A DNA stretch of 64,000 bases from Heloderma charlesbogerti (GCA_026122225.1 JANEZZ010002696.1:806001-870000), one strand, 5' to 3'. Positions 49,448 to 61,545 are shown, counted from the stretch's first letter. Translations and numbers: made by a program. Notes: a model not told the origin generated them from the sequence alone.

Positions 49448-51380
49448 TGTCCAGGGTCTAAAACTACCTAGATGCACACCACTGACGCCATTATTCTCAC
49501 CTTCTCATCCCTCTTTAAAACACATTTCTCCAGCAATTTCCTAAACCACCATTCTTGATATCATGGATTATTTGACAATAATAAGTGGTCAGTTGACTGG
49601 TCATTGATCATCTCTGATTAGTCAATTGGCCAGCATCGCAACCTAGTTTTTACAGAATCATGAAATATGTGGAGAATATTATAGCATGTTATAACTGGCA
49701 ACAGAAGGATGAGAAAATTCTGTCCAAATGTGGACAGAGCATACCCCAGGTAGGGTTATTAATTAATATTTTCATGGCAAAAAAAAAAAAGATCATATCT
49801 GGACTGAACTTCTGAAAAAAAAAAACAGCCCTGAGTGAGAAGGCCTGCACACTGAGCTAGTGAAAACCTTTTACCATTTCTTGATAGGTCCATATGGGCT
49901 TCATGTGATCTAGCTGTTTATTACTGTAATGCTGTTCCTTGCTTAGATTCTACATAATTTATTAGTTAGCAACTCCATTTTGAAATAAACTTAATGTACC
50001 AAAACATATGAGAGGACTTGGATGTTTTCAGTGATATACCAGGATTGTGAGAATCTAAGTGTTTGGGATTTTGATATATCTCTGGAACACTTCTTGGTAT
50101 TTGGCACATGTTCTTGTCAATGATTTTAAGATGTGGTGGAAAATAATAGCAAGGGTGTGTCTGTGTTATACACTGTAGTGCAACAAGATCTCCTGAACTA
50201 TTCTAGATAGCATGATGTTTTTCTGTACAGTTAAGTATTTCTTAAGCTAGACATGGAAGTTTGTCAGGCAATCATTGTAAACAGGACAATCAAAACAGAG
50301 AGGGTTTTTACTCTCTGTGTTACAAATCTCTAGCCAAGAACAGCAGGGTAAAAAATTGATATATTGTTTGCAAGCAGCATTACATCCAAAGGGGAGGGGG
50401 TGAGGGGGGATTGATGACAGTGAGAAAAGAATCAAGTAAGGGAGTTAGATGCCAATACTGGCAAGTGGCCAAGATGCCTACTAAGCAGGGATCAAAGCTA
50501 CATATGGTCAGTCTCAAGCAACAAAAATAAGCCATAGAATTTGGCAAGCATTCTTGAGGGTAACACAGTCCAACCTCAAAGAAAAAGAGAAAACAATGGG
50601 ACTTGCTTTCCAGTGCTGCCTGAGACCTCTGTGGAAAGCAGAGTTATCATTATCATCATCACCATCACCATCATGTCTGCTTTATTGAAGGGGGAAAATG
50701 TAAATAATTTCTCACATATGTTCATCTGGCTGATCTAAATTGACTAGAAGATGCAGCATGATCACATGATTCTGCAAGGCATGCCAGTAAGTCGATGCTC
50801 TTCTGTTAGCTACAGTGTGATGCAGAGACAGGATTCTTCTAAGGGAGACTAAAAGCTGAAGCTGCCAGACTCAGGCTCCACCCTGTGCCTGATAGACACC
50901 TGGCTGGCATTCAAATCTGACTGAAGATATCTCAAGTGAACCTTCCAAGTGTTGAAACTTCTTTCACTTGAGTGTGTGTGTGTGCGGGCGCATGTGTGTT
51001 ACCTCTAGCACCACCTGGTGGCCTCCGCCATTATAGAAAAATGGCTTTCCACAATGCTTCCTCCTTTGATGGGGATCACCACACACAGAAAAGGAGCAGG
51101 TCAGGGAGAAGCAGGTTGTGCGCTAGAACCTTTGTCTTTCACATCTGGTTTTCTATGAGGAGCGAGTGTTTTGTTTCTTTGTTTCTCCACCTTTGTGCCA
51201 CATGCTGGCTGCCAGTAGGTTAAGGAAACCCATTACGTGCGGATGTTGCAGTGCATCATACCTGCTCATATTCCTTGTCAGAGAGGCTGAAGCTCATCAG
51301 GGGTCTGGGGATGGGCAATTGAGCACTCACCCGCTTGGAGGCCAGTTCATTCAAGGGAAGAAGATGGAAGTACCCAGGAG
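49448..51380. other. No gene recognised (intergenic); (GT)n at 50968-50998
   Basis: About 1.9 kb without recognised coding, RNA or named repeats. A few A-runs at 49778-49790 and 49816-49826. Confidence 0.45.
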
Positions 51381-51583
51381 TCAGTGGAGGCTGGTAGCTC
51401 TGATTTTGGTGGGGCTGTAAATCCATTCCGGGTTTCAGACAGAACCACCCAGAACTCAAGGAGTTATCCAATGTGCTGAACCATATCCCCAACATAGGTT
51501 CAGCACCTTGGACAGCTCCTTTAGAGTTCTGGCTGGTTGTGACTGAAACCTGGAATGGATTTACAGCCCTACCAAAACCAGAG
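51381..51583. mobile_element. Palindromic MITE (TCAGTGGAGGCTGG), right end truncated
   Basis: Left arm TCAGTGGAGGCTGGTAGCTC matches 48861. The right arm stops at ACCAGAGCT, where 5S rRNA-like sequence begins. Confidence 0.75.
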
Positions 51584-51722
51584 CTGATCTCGGAAGCTAA
51601 GCAGGGTCAGCTGTGGTTAGTACTTGGATGAGAGACCACCTGGTAATCAGGTTTCCTGCATTGAGCAGGGGGTTGGACTTGATGGTCTTGTGGGCCCCTT
51701 CCAACCCTATGATTCTATGAGT
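51584..51722 (+). mobile_element. 5S rRNA-derived sequence joined to a CR1 tail (possible 5S-type SINE)
   Basis: 51584-51654 matches the middle to 3' part of vertebrate 5S rRNA: GATCTCGGAAGCTAAGCAGG (A box), GGTTAGTACTTGGATGAGAG then ACCACCTGG (C box region). It is followed at once by TGCATTGAGCAGGGGGTTGG and CCTTCCAACCCTATGATTCT then ATGA, the CR1 3' end. The first ~35 nt of 5S are missing. It is not a working 5S gene. Confidence 0.75.
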
Positions 51723-51725
51723 CTA

Positions 51726-52055
51726 TGGTTAGGTCCCCTTTCACAACCTACGAAGGGAGGGGCTGGCATCTCCAGGCAGGGCTGAGAAATGCTCCCGTCT
51801 GGAACTATGGAGAGCCACTGCACATCAGTGCAGAGTTTATTCTGGTTTGTAGACCAGCCTTCCCCAACGTGAAGCATGTGTGGAGCTACAACTTCCAGCA
51901 TTCCTCACCATTGGCCATGCTGGCTGGGGCTGACTGGAGTTGGAGTCCAAAAGATCTGGAGAGTACCAGGTTAGATAAGGCTGCTAACTATAGACAATAC
52001 TGGGCTAGATGGACTAATGGTCTGATGGGGTATAAAGCTGCTTTCTCTGTTCTGA
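51726..52055 (+). mobile_element. tRNA-derived SINE body split by a palindromic MITE
   Basis: The SINE parts are about 51765-51844 (CATCTCCAGGCAGGGCTGAG; AGAGCCACTGCACATCAGTG) and 51980-52050 (GACAATACTGGGCTAGATGG; TCTGATGGGGTATAAAGCTG). Between them lies a CCTTCCCCAACGTGAAGC...GATCTGGAGAGTACCAGG palindromic MITE (51845-51975). Confidence 0.7.
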
Positions 52056-52481
52056 GAATTCAAAAATGGTTGGTGGAATCTGGCCATCCCAGGCTTGGGG
52101 GAAGAGGTTGTTGCTAGAGGAAGAGGAAAAAAGATAAGGCTATCTATGGGTTTCTACACAAGGCATTTAATGAGCACTGATTCCCTACTCATCAACTCAT
52201 GGTTGTTTACGGGTTCTGTAGACAACGACGTGACCCTCCAGTTTTGCTTCTGTGTCTAACAAACACTTTTGACATTGAATTGTGACATGAAAGAAACTGC
52301 TTTTTTCACTTGTGTATTTGAGTTATTCCGCTATACCACATCACCACTTAGAGGCTACGTAGCAGAAAAAGCAGGAAATGAAACACTTTTCATGTAGTGC
52401 TCACATCTCAGTTCTGCAATGAAACCGCAAGTAGACACAGCAGATTAACAGCAGATTAACATCCTCATGTAGAAAAGCTCC

Positions 52482-52563
52482 CAGAGGCATCTGGTTGGCT
52501 ATTGTAGACACAGGGTGGACTAGATAGGCCTTTGGTCTAATCCAGCAGGGCTCTTTTTATGTT
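52482..52563 (+). mobile_element. CR1 3' end
   Basis: GGCATCTGGTTGGCTATTGT, GGACTAGATAGGCCTTTGGT and CCAGCAGGGCTCTTTTTATG are the canonical squamate CR1 3' UTR end. Confidence 0.75.
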
Positions 52564-52565
52564 AA

Positions 52566-52685
52566 GAACGCAATCCTATGCATGTTTAGACAGAAAAAAA
52601 GTCTCCAACTTCCAGCATGGCTGGCTGTGGCATGCTGAGAGTTGTGGGCCTTTTTTTCTGTCTAAACATGCATAGGATTGTGCCT
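52566..52685. mobile_element. Harbinger-like palindromic MITE, copy 4
   Basis: GAACGCAATCCTATGCATGT...ACATGCATAGGATTGTGCCT, flanked by TAA on both sides (52563-52565 and 52686-52688). Confidence 0.82.
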
Positions 52686-52688
52686 TAA

Positions 52689-53890
52689 TTGTGTTCCCCA
52701 GCACAGAACCAATGTACTGCTGCCCGGAATGCCAGAGTTCTTAGGAGCCATACAGAATATATTGTGTATACATGAAAAGAAATGTATTTAAAGAATGAAG
52801 GCATGTTTATGGAATCTCTAGAATATCAACTGTATTTGTGGAACAGTGGTGATTTGTACTTTTCACGAATCAGAAAGGGAGCACTTATGTGTAATTCTAG
52901 CATTGAAATACATGGCACATTGTATCTCAAGCCAATGGAGAATAGGGTGCTTTTAAGACAGCATCTTCATGAGACAATTAGTATGACTTGTTAAAATAAG
53001 TCGTGTGGTTAGTCTGAGAGGAAAGGGGTGGGAGATAATTGAAAACACATTTCCTAACAATATCTGAAAACAGTGATTCAGCTTTTGAAAACAAACTGCA
53101 AATTATATTCTCATACAGTTAACAAAGCAAGTAATTCCTTTGATTCCTAACACATGGAATCATGACAAATAAGTAAAATATGAGTGTGTTGTTGTTGTTT
53201 TAAAAAAATATAGTGTTCAAATTAAGCATACCAGTTTTTCATACAACTGCACTTAATTTAATTTGTTGTGCACAATGTATAATTCACCTGAAGACAGTTG
53301 AGGGTGGGAGGGAGAGGTTTGCATTATATAGAAGAATAGGATTCAGGGAAAAGTTACCCATTGTGTAAATAATGAAAATATCTAGGGGTATATTGTATCG
53401 GATTTAAAATAAATAGAAGGGATATGAACTTCCATGCTTCAGGAAATAAACCAATCACTAGCTGACAGAGCTTAGAGGAACTCATGTTATGGGCAAATTA
53501 TTTCATTTTTGCTACAGGAAGGGGGGGTGCATGAAACATCTGGTTATTGAATACTGTCATAAACAAAATGTAAGATAACAGGACCAAGACTTTATTTAAT
53601 TATCTGTTCATGCTTTAAATTCCTGTTTTGGGAGTCAAACATATTTTCTGTGCTCTGTAAGATCTAGTGGAGGAACTGGTCCATGTTGCTATGAGTTTAG
53701 TTAACATCTTTGATGACGATGATGATAAATATTCATACATACACATTCTAATTAGAACTTAACTAGCAAATAATTATACTTGATTTAAGATCAAGTTTAA
53801 TGGGTTAGATTTAAATCAATGTGTACATTACCAAAACCTCATTTTGGAGATATGGAAAGAAATATAAGATAAGAAAAACAGCCACTCCTT
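52689..53890. other. No feature recognised (intergenic)
   Basis: AT-rich 1.2 kb upstream of the BovB element; nothing identified. Confidence 0.45.
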
Positions 53891-55884
53891 ATTTGAATGA
53901 GATCACTGCCTTGTTGTGGCGAAGGGGCTTGCGTAACTCAGTGAAGCCATAAGCTTCATGCAGAGCCACCCAAGACAGACAGGTCATGGTGGAGAGTTCT
54001 GACAAAATGTGGTCCACTGGAGAAGGAAATGGCAACCCACTCCAGTATTCTTGCCAAGAAAACCCCATGGAACGTATCACAAGGCTAAAAGATATGATGC
54101 CGGAAGATGAGCCCCTCAGGTCGGAAGGTGTCCAATATACTACTGGGGAAGAGCAGAGGGAATTTCCAAATAGTGCCAGAAAGAGTGAAGTGGCTGGGCC
54201 AAAGCCCAAAGGACACTCAGCTGTGGATGTGTCTGGTGGTGAAAAGAAAATCCGATGCTGTAAAGAACAATATTGTTTAGGAACCTGGAATGTAAGGTCG
54301 ATGAATCAAGGTAAGCTGGAGGTGGTCAAACATGAGATGGCAAGATTGAACATCGACATCTTGGGAATCAGTGAACTAAAATGGACAAGCATGGGCGAAT
54401 TTACTTCAGGTGACCATCATATCTACTACTGTAGGCAAGAATCCCTTAGAAAAAATGGAGTAGCACTCATAGACAACAAAAGGGTGGGAAAAGCAGTACT
54501 GGGGTACAATCTCAAAAATGACAGAATGATCCCAGTACGAATCCAAGGCAAACCATTCAACATCACAGTAATTCAAGTCTATGCCCCAACCACTGAGGCC
54601 GAAGAAGCTGAGGTTGATCGGTTCTATGAAGACCTACAACACCTTCTAGAACTAACACCAAAAAAAAGTCCTCTTCATCATAGGGGATTGGAATGCTAAA
54701 GTAGGAAGTCAAGAAATCACCGGGATAACAGGCAAGCATGGCCTTGGTGTACAAAATGAAGCAGGACAAAGGCGAATTGAGTTTTGCCAAGAGAACACGA
54801 TGATCATAGCAAACACTCTTTTCCAACAGCACAAGAGATGCCTCTACATATGGACATCACCAGATGGTCAATATCGAAATCAGATTGATTATGTACTTTG
54901 CAGCCAAAGATGGAGAAGCTCCATACAGTCAGTCAAAACAAGACCTGGAGCTGACTGTGGCTCAGATCATGAGCTTCTTGTTGCAAAATTTCGGCTTAAA
55001 TTGAAGAACGTAGGGAAAACCAGTAAACCATTCAGGTATGACCTAAATCATATCCCTTATGAATATACAGTGGAGGTGACGAATAGATTTAAGGGATTAG
55101 AGACCTGTTAGACAGAGTGCCTGAGGAACTATGGACAGAGGTCCGTAACATTGTTCAGGAGGCAGTAACTCAATCCATCTCAAAGAAAAAGAAATACAAG
55201 AAAGCAAAGTGGCTGTCTGAGGAGGCTTTACAAGTAGCTGAGAAAAGAAGGGAAGTGAAAAGCAAGGGAGAAAGGGGAAGATATATCCAACTCAATGCAG
55301 AGTTGCAGAGAATAGCAAGGAGAGACAAGAAGGCCTTCTTCAATGAACAATGCAAAGAAATCGAGGAAAACAATAGAATGGGAAAGACTAGAGATCTTTT
55401 CAAGAAAATCGGAGATACCAGGGGAACGTTTTGTGCAAAGACGGGCATGATAAAGGACAAAGAAGGCAGGGACCTAACAGAAGCAGATGAGATTAAGAAG
55501 AGTTGGAAAGAATGCACAGAAGAACTATATAGGAAAGATCTGAATGTCCCTGATAAGTTTACATTCCAATTCCAAAGAAGGGCAATGCCAAAGAGTGTTC
55601 AAATTACTGCACAACTGCGCTCATTTCACATGCCAGCAAGGTTATGCTCAAAATCCTACAAGCTAGGCTTCAGCAGCATGTGAACTGAGAACTACCGGAA
55701 GTACAAGCTGGGTTTCAAAGAGGCAGAGGAACTAGAGATCAAATCGCCAACATGCGCTGGATCATGGAGAAAACAAGAGAATTCCAGAAAAAACGTCTAT
55801 TTCAGCTTCATTGACTACGCTAAAGCCTTTGATTGTGTGGATCACAACAAAGAAAAACTTTTGTGGATCACAACAAAGAAAAAA

Positions 55885-56074
55885 AAAGAGCAATACGACA
55901 ATGGAACCAATTACCTGGGGAGGTGGTCGGCTCTCCTACACTGGAGGCCTTCAAGACGAGGCTGGACAGCCATTTGTCAGGGATGCTCTGACTTGGATTC
56001 CTGCATTGAGCAGGGGATTGGACTCAATGGCCTTGTAGGCCCCTTCCAACCCTACTATTCTATGATTCTATGAT
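55885..56074 (+). mobile_element. CR1 3' tail inserted in BovB
   Basis: CAATTACCTGGGGAGGTGGT, GGACAGCCATTTGTCAGGGA, GGATTGGACTCAATGGCCTT and ATTCTATGATTCTATGATT are a 5'-truncated CR1. It lies between GTGGATCACAACAAAGAAAA (duplicated in tandem at about 55836 and 55862) and the resumption of BovB coding at AAACTGTGGCAAATTC. Confidence 0.9.
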
Positions 56075-56560
56075 TAAACTGTGGCAAATTCTTAAAGTAC
56101 CAAACCACCTTACCTGTCTCCTGAGAAACCTGTACGAGGGTCAAGAAGCAATAGTAAGAACCGGACATGGAACGACTGATTGGTTCAAAATTGGGAAAGG
56201 AGTACGACAAGACTGTATATTGTCACCCTGCTTATTTAATTTATATGCAGAGTACATCATGAGAAATGCCGGGTTGGATGAAACACAGGTCGGAATTAAG
56301 ATTGCCAGGAGAATTATCAACAACCTCAGATATGCAGACGATACCACCCTAACGGCAGAAAGCGAAGAGGATCTAAAGAGCCTCTTGTTGAGGGTGAAAG
56401 TGGAGAGTGCAAAAGCTGGTTTGAAACTCAGCATTAAAAAAGCTAAGATCATGGCATCTGGCCCCATCACTTCCTGGCATCTAGAAGGGGAAGAAATGGA
56501 AGCAGTGACAGATTTTACTTTCTTGGGCTCCAAGATCACCGCAGATGGTGACTGTAGCCT

Positions 56561-58318
56561 TAGGGATGGCGGAGAATTTCTCCCCGAATCTTCGGGAGGC
56601 CGAGCACCGACGCATTCGGCCCCACAAAGTTGGTTGGGAAATTCTCTGCTGGCCCCCCGCCCCCCCCGGGATGGGACTTACCTTCGGCGAATGTCCCTCT
56701 CGGCGGAGGGTCCCGGCGGCAGTTCGGCGGGGGAGGCGGCTGGTCTCCCGACCGGCTGCCGCCGCCACCATTGCAAAAAAAAAAAACTAAAGTAAAAAAA
56801 CAAACAAACACCCGTGATAGGCTACGTAACAATTTACGTAGCCTACACAGCTAGATTTCCAAAGTCAGCTGTGATAGGCTACGTAAATCGTCACGTAGCC
56901 TATAAAGGGTGACTTTGGAAAAAAAAAAAAAAAGCATGTACGCAAATGGTGGCGCCCACGGGGCGCCGCCATTTGCGTTCCTTATTTTGGCACGTCTAGT
57001 AGGGGTGCACAAAAGTCACTTACCTGGTCTCGCAGCTTTTCGCGGTGGGGGTGAGGCACTTCTCTGCTCCCCCCGTGAAGTTCAGGCCAGGGGGGGGAGG
57101 CTTCCCGCCTCGCTCAGCCGAAATTCAGGCCCGGGAAGAGGCGCCTCGCCCGGCCGCAAAATTAAAAGTTAAAAAAAAAAATGCCCCCATGATAGGCTAC
57201 GTGATGATTAACGTAGCCTATCACGGCTAGATCTGCAAAGTCAGCCGTGATAGGCTACGTAAATCGTCACGTAGCCTATCATGGGTGACTTAAAAAAAAA
57301 AAAAGCGCATACGCAAATGGCGGCCCCCATAGGGAGCCGCCATTCGCGTTCCTTATTTGGTCGCTGTAGTCTACGTAAATCTTTACGTAGACTACAGCGA
57401 AAATAAGGGCAACGCAAATAGTGTTGCCCTTATTTTCGCCGTAGTCTAAGTAATCTTTACGTAGATTACAGCGACCAAATAAGGAATGGGAATGGCGGCT
57501 CCCTATGGGGGCCGCTATTATCCGTACGCGCTTTTTTTTTTTTAAAGTCACCCGTGATAGGCTACGTGACGATTTACGTAGCCTATCACGGCTGACTTTG
57601 CAAACCTAGCCGTGATAGGCTACGTTAATCGCCACGTAGCCTATCACGGGGGTGGTTTTTTTTTCCTTTTATTGGAATGGCGGCTGCCGCTCCCACCCCA
57701 GACAAAGACCCGACGAACCGCCGGCCGGACCCGCCACCGGGAGGGACATTCGCCAAAGGTGCGGAGAATTTCTCCCTGAAACTTGTTCGGGGGGGCAAAC
57801 ACGTTGGCACTCGGTCCCCCGAAGTTTCGGGGAGAAATTCTCCGCCATCCCTAACGTCTAGTCTACGTAAAGATTTACGTAGACTACGGCGAAAATAAGG
57901 GCACGCTATTTGCGTTGCCCTTATTTTCGCCTTAGTCTACGTAAATCTTTACATAGATTAGATGTGCCAAAATAAGGAACGCAAATGGCGGCGCCCCATG
58001 GGCACTTTTTTTTCCCCCCCGAAGTTACCCGTGATAGGCTACGTGACGATTTACGTAGCCTATCATGGCTGACTTTGGAAATCTAGCCATGATAGGCTAC
58101 GTAAATCGTCACGTAGCCTATCATGGGGTCTTTTTTTTTTTTTTTACTTTTTGTTTCGCGGCCGGGAAGACGGGGCGCCTCCCCCCCGGCCTGAATTTCG
58201 GCTGGGCGAGGCGGGACGCCTCCCCCCCCTCGCCTGAACTTCGGGGGGAGAAGCGAAGCGCCTCCGCCCCACCGCGAAGCCAAGCTGCGAAAAGGTAAGT
58301 GAGTTTCGTACATCCCTA
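56561..58318. mobile_element. Palindromic hAT-like element, type 1, inserted in BovB and hosting another copy
   Basis: TAGGGATGGCGGAGAATTTC...GTGAGTTTCGTACATCCCTA. The target duplication in the BovB sequence is gtagcc-t / gtagccat (one base lost at left); the uninterrupted BovB copy at 28150-28175 reads straight through this site on the minus strand. Without the nested copy and its 8-bp duplication the element is about 896 bp. It has GATAGGCTACGTAA hairpins at 56814-56846, 56873-56902, 58030-58066 and 58088-58125. Confidence 0.9.
57000..57853. mobile_element. Palindromic hAT-like element nested in its own relative (854 bp)
   Basis: Starts TAGGGGTGCACAAAAGTC and ends TTCTCCGCCATCCCTA, flanked by a perfect 8-bp duplication acgtctag (56992-56999 and 57854-57861). 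It is inverted relative to its host: its left end carries the ACTTACCTGGTCTCGCAGC segment found near the right end of 56561-58318. The interior has the mirrored series of TACGTAGCCTATCACGG hairpins and GCAAATGGCGG hairpins about a centre near 57423. Confidence 0.92.
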
Positions 58319-58974
58319 GTAGCCATGAAATTAAAAGACGCTTGCTCCTTGGGAGGAAAGCTATGGCACACCTAGACAGCATAGTAAGAAGCAGAGACAT
58401 CACCTTGCCAACAAAGGTTCAGATAATCAAAGCTATGGTTTTCCCAGTAGCAACGTATGGCTGTGAGAGCTGGACTATAAGGAAGGCTGAGCGCCGAAGA
58501 ATTGATGCTTTCTAACTATGGTGCTGGAGAAGACTCTTATGAGTCCCCTGGACTGCAAGGAGGTCAAATCAGTCCATCTTAAAGGAAATCAACCCTGAGT
58601 GCTCATTGGAAGGACAGATACTGAAGCTGAAGCTCCAATATTTTGGCCACCTAATGCGAAGAGAAAACTGCCTGGAAAAGACCCTGATGCTGGGAAAGTT
58701 TGAAGGCAAAAGGAGAAGGGGACGTCAGAGGATGAGATGGCTAGATAGCATCACCGATGCAATGAATAGGAACTTGAGCACACTCTGGGAGAGAGCGGAG
58801 GACAGGAAGGCCTGGCGTGCTATGGTCCATGGGGTCACGAAGAGTCGGACATGACTTAATGACTGAACAACAACAACATCTTTAATACTTGTTTTTCATT
58901 CCCTATTCTAGTAACATAATAGAGCCAATGTAGATTTTTTTAAAGCTATGTGCTTAATTTGTTTGCATCTCTTA

Positions 58975-59045
58975 GGCTGCAGTCCTATGCACACTTTCCT
59001 GGGAGTAAGTCTCATTGAAGTTAATGATACTTACTTCTGAATAAC
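58975..59045. repeat. Short MITE fragment (GGCTGCAGTCCTATGCAC)
   Basis: GGCTGCAGTCCTATGCACAC then TTTCCTGGGAGTAAGTCTC. Same group as 26423-26514; another lies at about 59410-59504. Confidence 0.5.
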
Positions 59046-59192
59046 TATCAGAAGGGAAGCCATGTTGGTCTGTTACAGCAAAAATAACGACGACTGTGAT
59101 GGCATCTTAAAAACTAACAAATTTATTCTGGCGTGTCCATGAAAGCTTATGCCAGAATACATTTGTTAGCCTTTAAGGTGCCACAAGACATA

Positions 59193-59307
59193 GGGTGCAA
59201 TCCTATGCATCTTTAGATGGAAAAAAGTCCCATAACTTCCATGCTGGCTGGGGAATGCTGGGAGCTATAGGCTTTTTTTCTGTCTAAACATGCATAGGAT
59301 TGCATCC
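59193..59307. mobile_element. Harbinger-like palindromic MITE, copy 5
   Basis: GGGTGCAATCCTATGCATCT...ACATGCATAGGATTGCATCC with CCATGCTGGCTGGGGAATGC near the centre. Confidence 0.78.
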
Positions 59308-59517
59308 TTTGGTGTTTTTACTTCTGAATAGATATGCATGGGATTGCATTGTTAATTTGCGTTCCCTCAGTAAGTAGAATTGCCACCTAGTTAGTTATTT
59401 TATCTATTAATTAGCAGTCCGATCCTATGCATGTCTACTCAGAAAAAGTAAGTCCGATTACATTCAAAGGACTTACTACCAGGTAAGTGTAAATAAGATT
59501 GCAGCTCATACTTTTAA

Positions 59518-59650
59518 GGGCACAATTCTATGCATGTTTAGACAGAAAAGGGTCCTACAACTCCCAGCATGCTCCAGCCAGCCATGCTGGCAGAGGCATG
59601 CTAGGAATTGTAGGACTTTTTTCTGTATAAACATGAATAGGATTGCACCC
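59518..59650. mobile_element. Harbinger-like palindromic MITE, copy 6
   Basis: GGGCACAATTCTATGCATGT...ACATGAATAGGATTGCACCC, flanked by TAA on both sides (59515-59517 and 59651-59653). Confidence 0.83.
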
Positions 59651-59922
59651 TAAGTTGTTTTAAATTGTTGTATACCACCTTGATTGCTTTTTCGAAGATA
59701 AAGCAGTATGTAAATGTTAGTAATAACTAAATATTATGGAGAAAGCCCTATTGAGCTTAATAGGGCATGCTGTTTTTGAGTAGACATGCATAACATTGTA
59801 CTGTAAAGTCACAGCCTTAATTATAACATGTTTGTTGTACTGGTATTGTGCATATATTGCCCACCATTACTTTGTTCTGTTCTTTTTAGGTAGCATCTCA
59901 TATCCATTCCAGTAGTTCACAA

Positions 59923-59927
<5 letters not shown>

Positions 59928-59974
<47 letters not shown>

Positions 59975-59976
59975 TA
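59928..59976. repeat. (TTTC)n microsatellite
   Basis: About twelve uninterrupted TTTC units. Confidence 0.95.
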
Positions 59977-61144
59977 CTAAATGAAGCCACCAAGCAATGC
60001 TATTCTTAATAGTGTGTCTGACAGTTATATCCAGTTCCTGAGTAGCTATCTTCCGATCCAATTATTTCCTTATGCTCCATTATCAGTGGCCTTTGCTGAC
60101 AGCACCAGGAACATCCACCCACATCTTCTGCAGTGTACAAAATTGGATTCTGACTTCTAGCCTTGCCTTCCAAGTTCTTATAACTTATTCCCATGGTTGA
60201 AATACTAATGTGAGATGGATTTATACATGTCTAATGAATATTCTGAAGCATTCCCAAATTCTTGGCATAGCTATGTCTGATTCATAGTTAGGCATGTGTA
60301 TCAAGTCTTCCCACATTTTGAGTTTAGTCATGGGAATGACTTGTGGGAACCTTCTTCAGTTTGAAATTTTATCATGCCAAATTTTGGCCCTGTGGCCACA
60401 GTGTTCGGTGCATTTGTTTAAAAGTGACAGCTCATTCACATAGCATAAAATCAGCCCTGAGCACATGGCAAATTCAAGGGGCCCTACGTATAGTTGTGTG
60501 GCAAAGCTGGTGTCTGATTGTCCCATCTTGTGGGCAAATCAGTTCTCAGCATATGGTGAGTTTCACAATCTCTCTCCTCCTCCCTTCATTTTCCACTGAA
60601 AATTGATGTGCCCATGAGATTGAGCAATGAGCTATGCAGCCAGCTGTAACATCCTTTGAATTTACTACATATTCAAGGCCAATTTAGATCATGTGCCTGT
60701 TGATCTAAACCCCATTGTAATCAACAGAACGTGTCTCCATGTCAGTTTCTCAAGGCTTGAGGTCCCAGACTCATATGGAAGAGCTCTGCATTTCCCCTCC
60801 CTATTGGACCATCAGTTTTAAGGTATCTAGCCCAACGAATGCACTGAAAAATATGGATAAAAGTAATGTCATTGTCACAAGGTGTAATCTCCTGAAAACA
60901 TACATCAGCAAAAAGAGGGAGGGGGAGAGACACTTCACGTTGCACAGTGTCTCTCACCACACAGTTCAGTCATAGTAGCAGGATGAATCCTGGTAACAGG
61001 ATCTAATAAAACTGAAAGATTTGTGTCAAGTCTAAAACAAATAACTCTCCCAAGCAGTTGCCAAGGAGGACTAAAGGAGCATTCCAAAGAGCAACAAATA
61101 ACAATGTGAGTATTCTGAACCTTGTTTGTGCCCCTCCTCCTAAA
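59977..61144. other. No feature recognised (intergenic)
   Basis: About 1.2 kb without recognised genes or named repeats. Confidence 0.45.
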
Positions 61145-61145
61145 A

Positions 61146-61545
61146 CCCATGCAAGGACACAAGAAGAGCCCTGCTGGATCAGACCAACAACCTATCTAAG
61201 TTCAGCATCATGTTTCCTACAGTGGCCAACCAGATTCCTACAGGAAGCCCACATGCAGGACACAGTCAGTAGCCTACTCTTGCTGCTGTTTCCCAGTAAC
61301 TTGTAAGGATATAGCAGGTTGCCATCATAGCTACAGTAGTAGCCATTGATAGCCTTGCTTTCCATGAATTTGTCCAGTTTCCTTTTAAAGCTATCTAAGT
61401 TGGTGGCCATCACCACATGTTGTGGTAGCAAATTCTATAGTCTATGTATGTGTGGTGTGAAGAAGTTGTTCCTTTTGTCTGTCCTGAATCTCCCACCATT
61501 TGGCTTCATCGGACAAGGCCCCCAAGTAGTTACAAAGTAGTTTGA
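61146..61545 (-). mobile_element. CR1 LINE 3' UTR and end
   Basis: Reverse complement of the CR1 3' region: AAGAGCCCTGCTGGATCAGA at left, CCTACAGGAAGCCCACATGC, CATGAATTTGTCCAGTTTCC, and TTTTGTCTGTCCTGAATCTC at right. Compare 6080-6395 in the plus-strand copy. Confidence 0.82.

Larger units (their letters stand above)
53895..58885 (+). mobile_element. BovB (RTE clade) LINE, long copy with internal deletion and nested insertions
   Basis: The start carries the BovB 5' motif (GAGAAGGAAATGGCAACCCA then CTCCAGTATTC). The frame 53986-54690 holds the endonuclease (GTWNVRSMNQGKLEVVKHEM; DILGISELKW; VIQVYAPT). After a frameshift in an A-run near 54660 the GDWNAKVG and GSDHELLVAKFRLKL motifs follow, then 55117-55580. 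Around 55555-55565 the frame jumps from NVPDKF to a segment normally well downstream, so part of the RT fingers is deleted. IDYAKAFDCVDHN, GVRQDCILSPCLFNLYAEYI and RYADDTTL (catalytic YADD) are present. Coding resumes after the hAT-like insertion at 58319 and ends GVTKSRT; the tail is CAACAACAAC at 58869. Inactive. Confidence 0.93.

Noticed and set aside
51584..51654. Functional 5S rRNA gene
   Set aside because: The first ~35 nt are missing, there are substitutions, and it runs into a CR1 tail without a T-run terminator.
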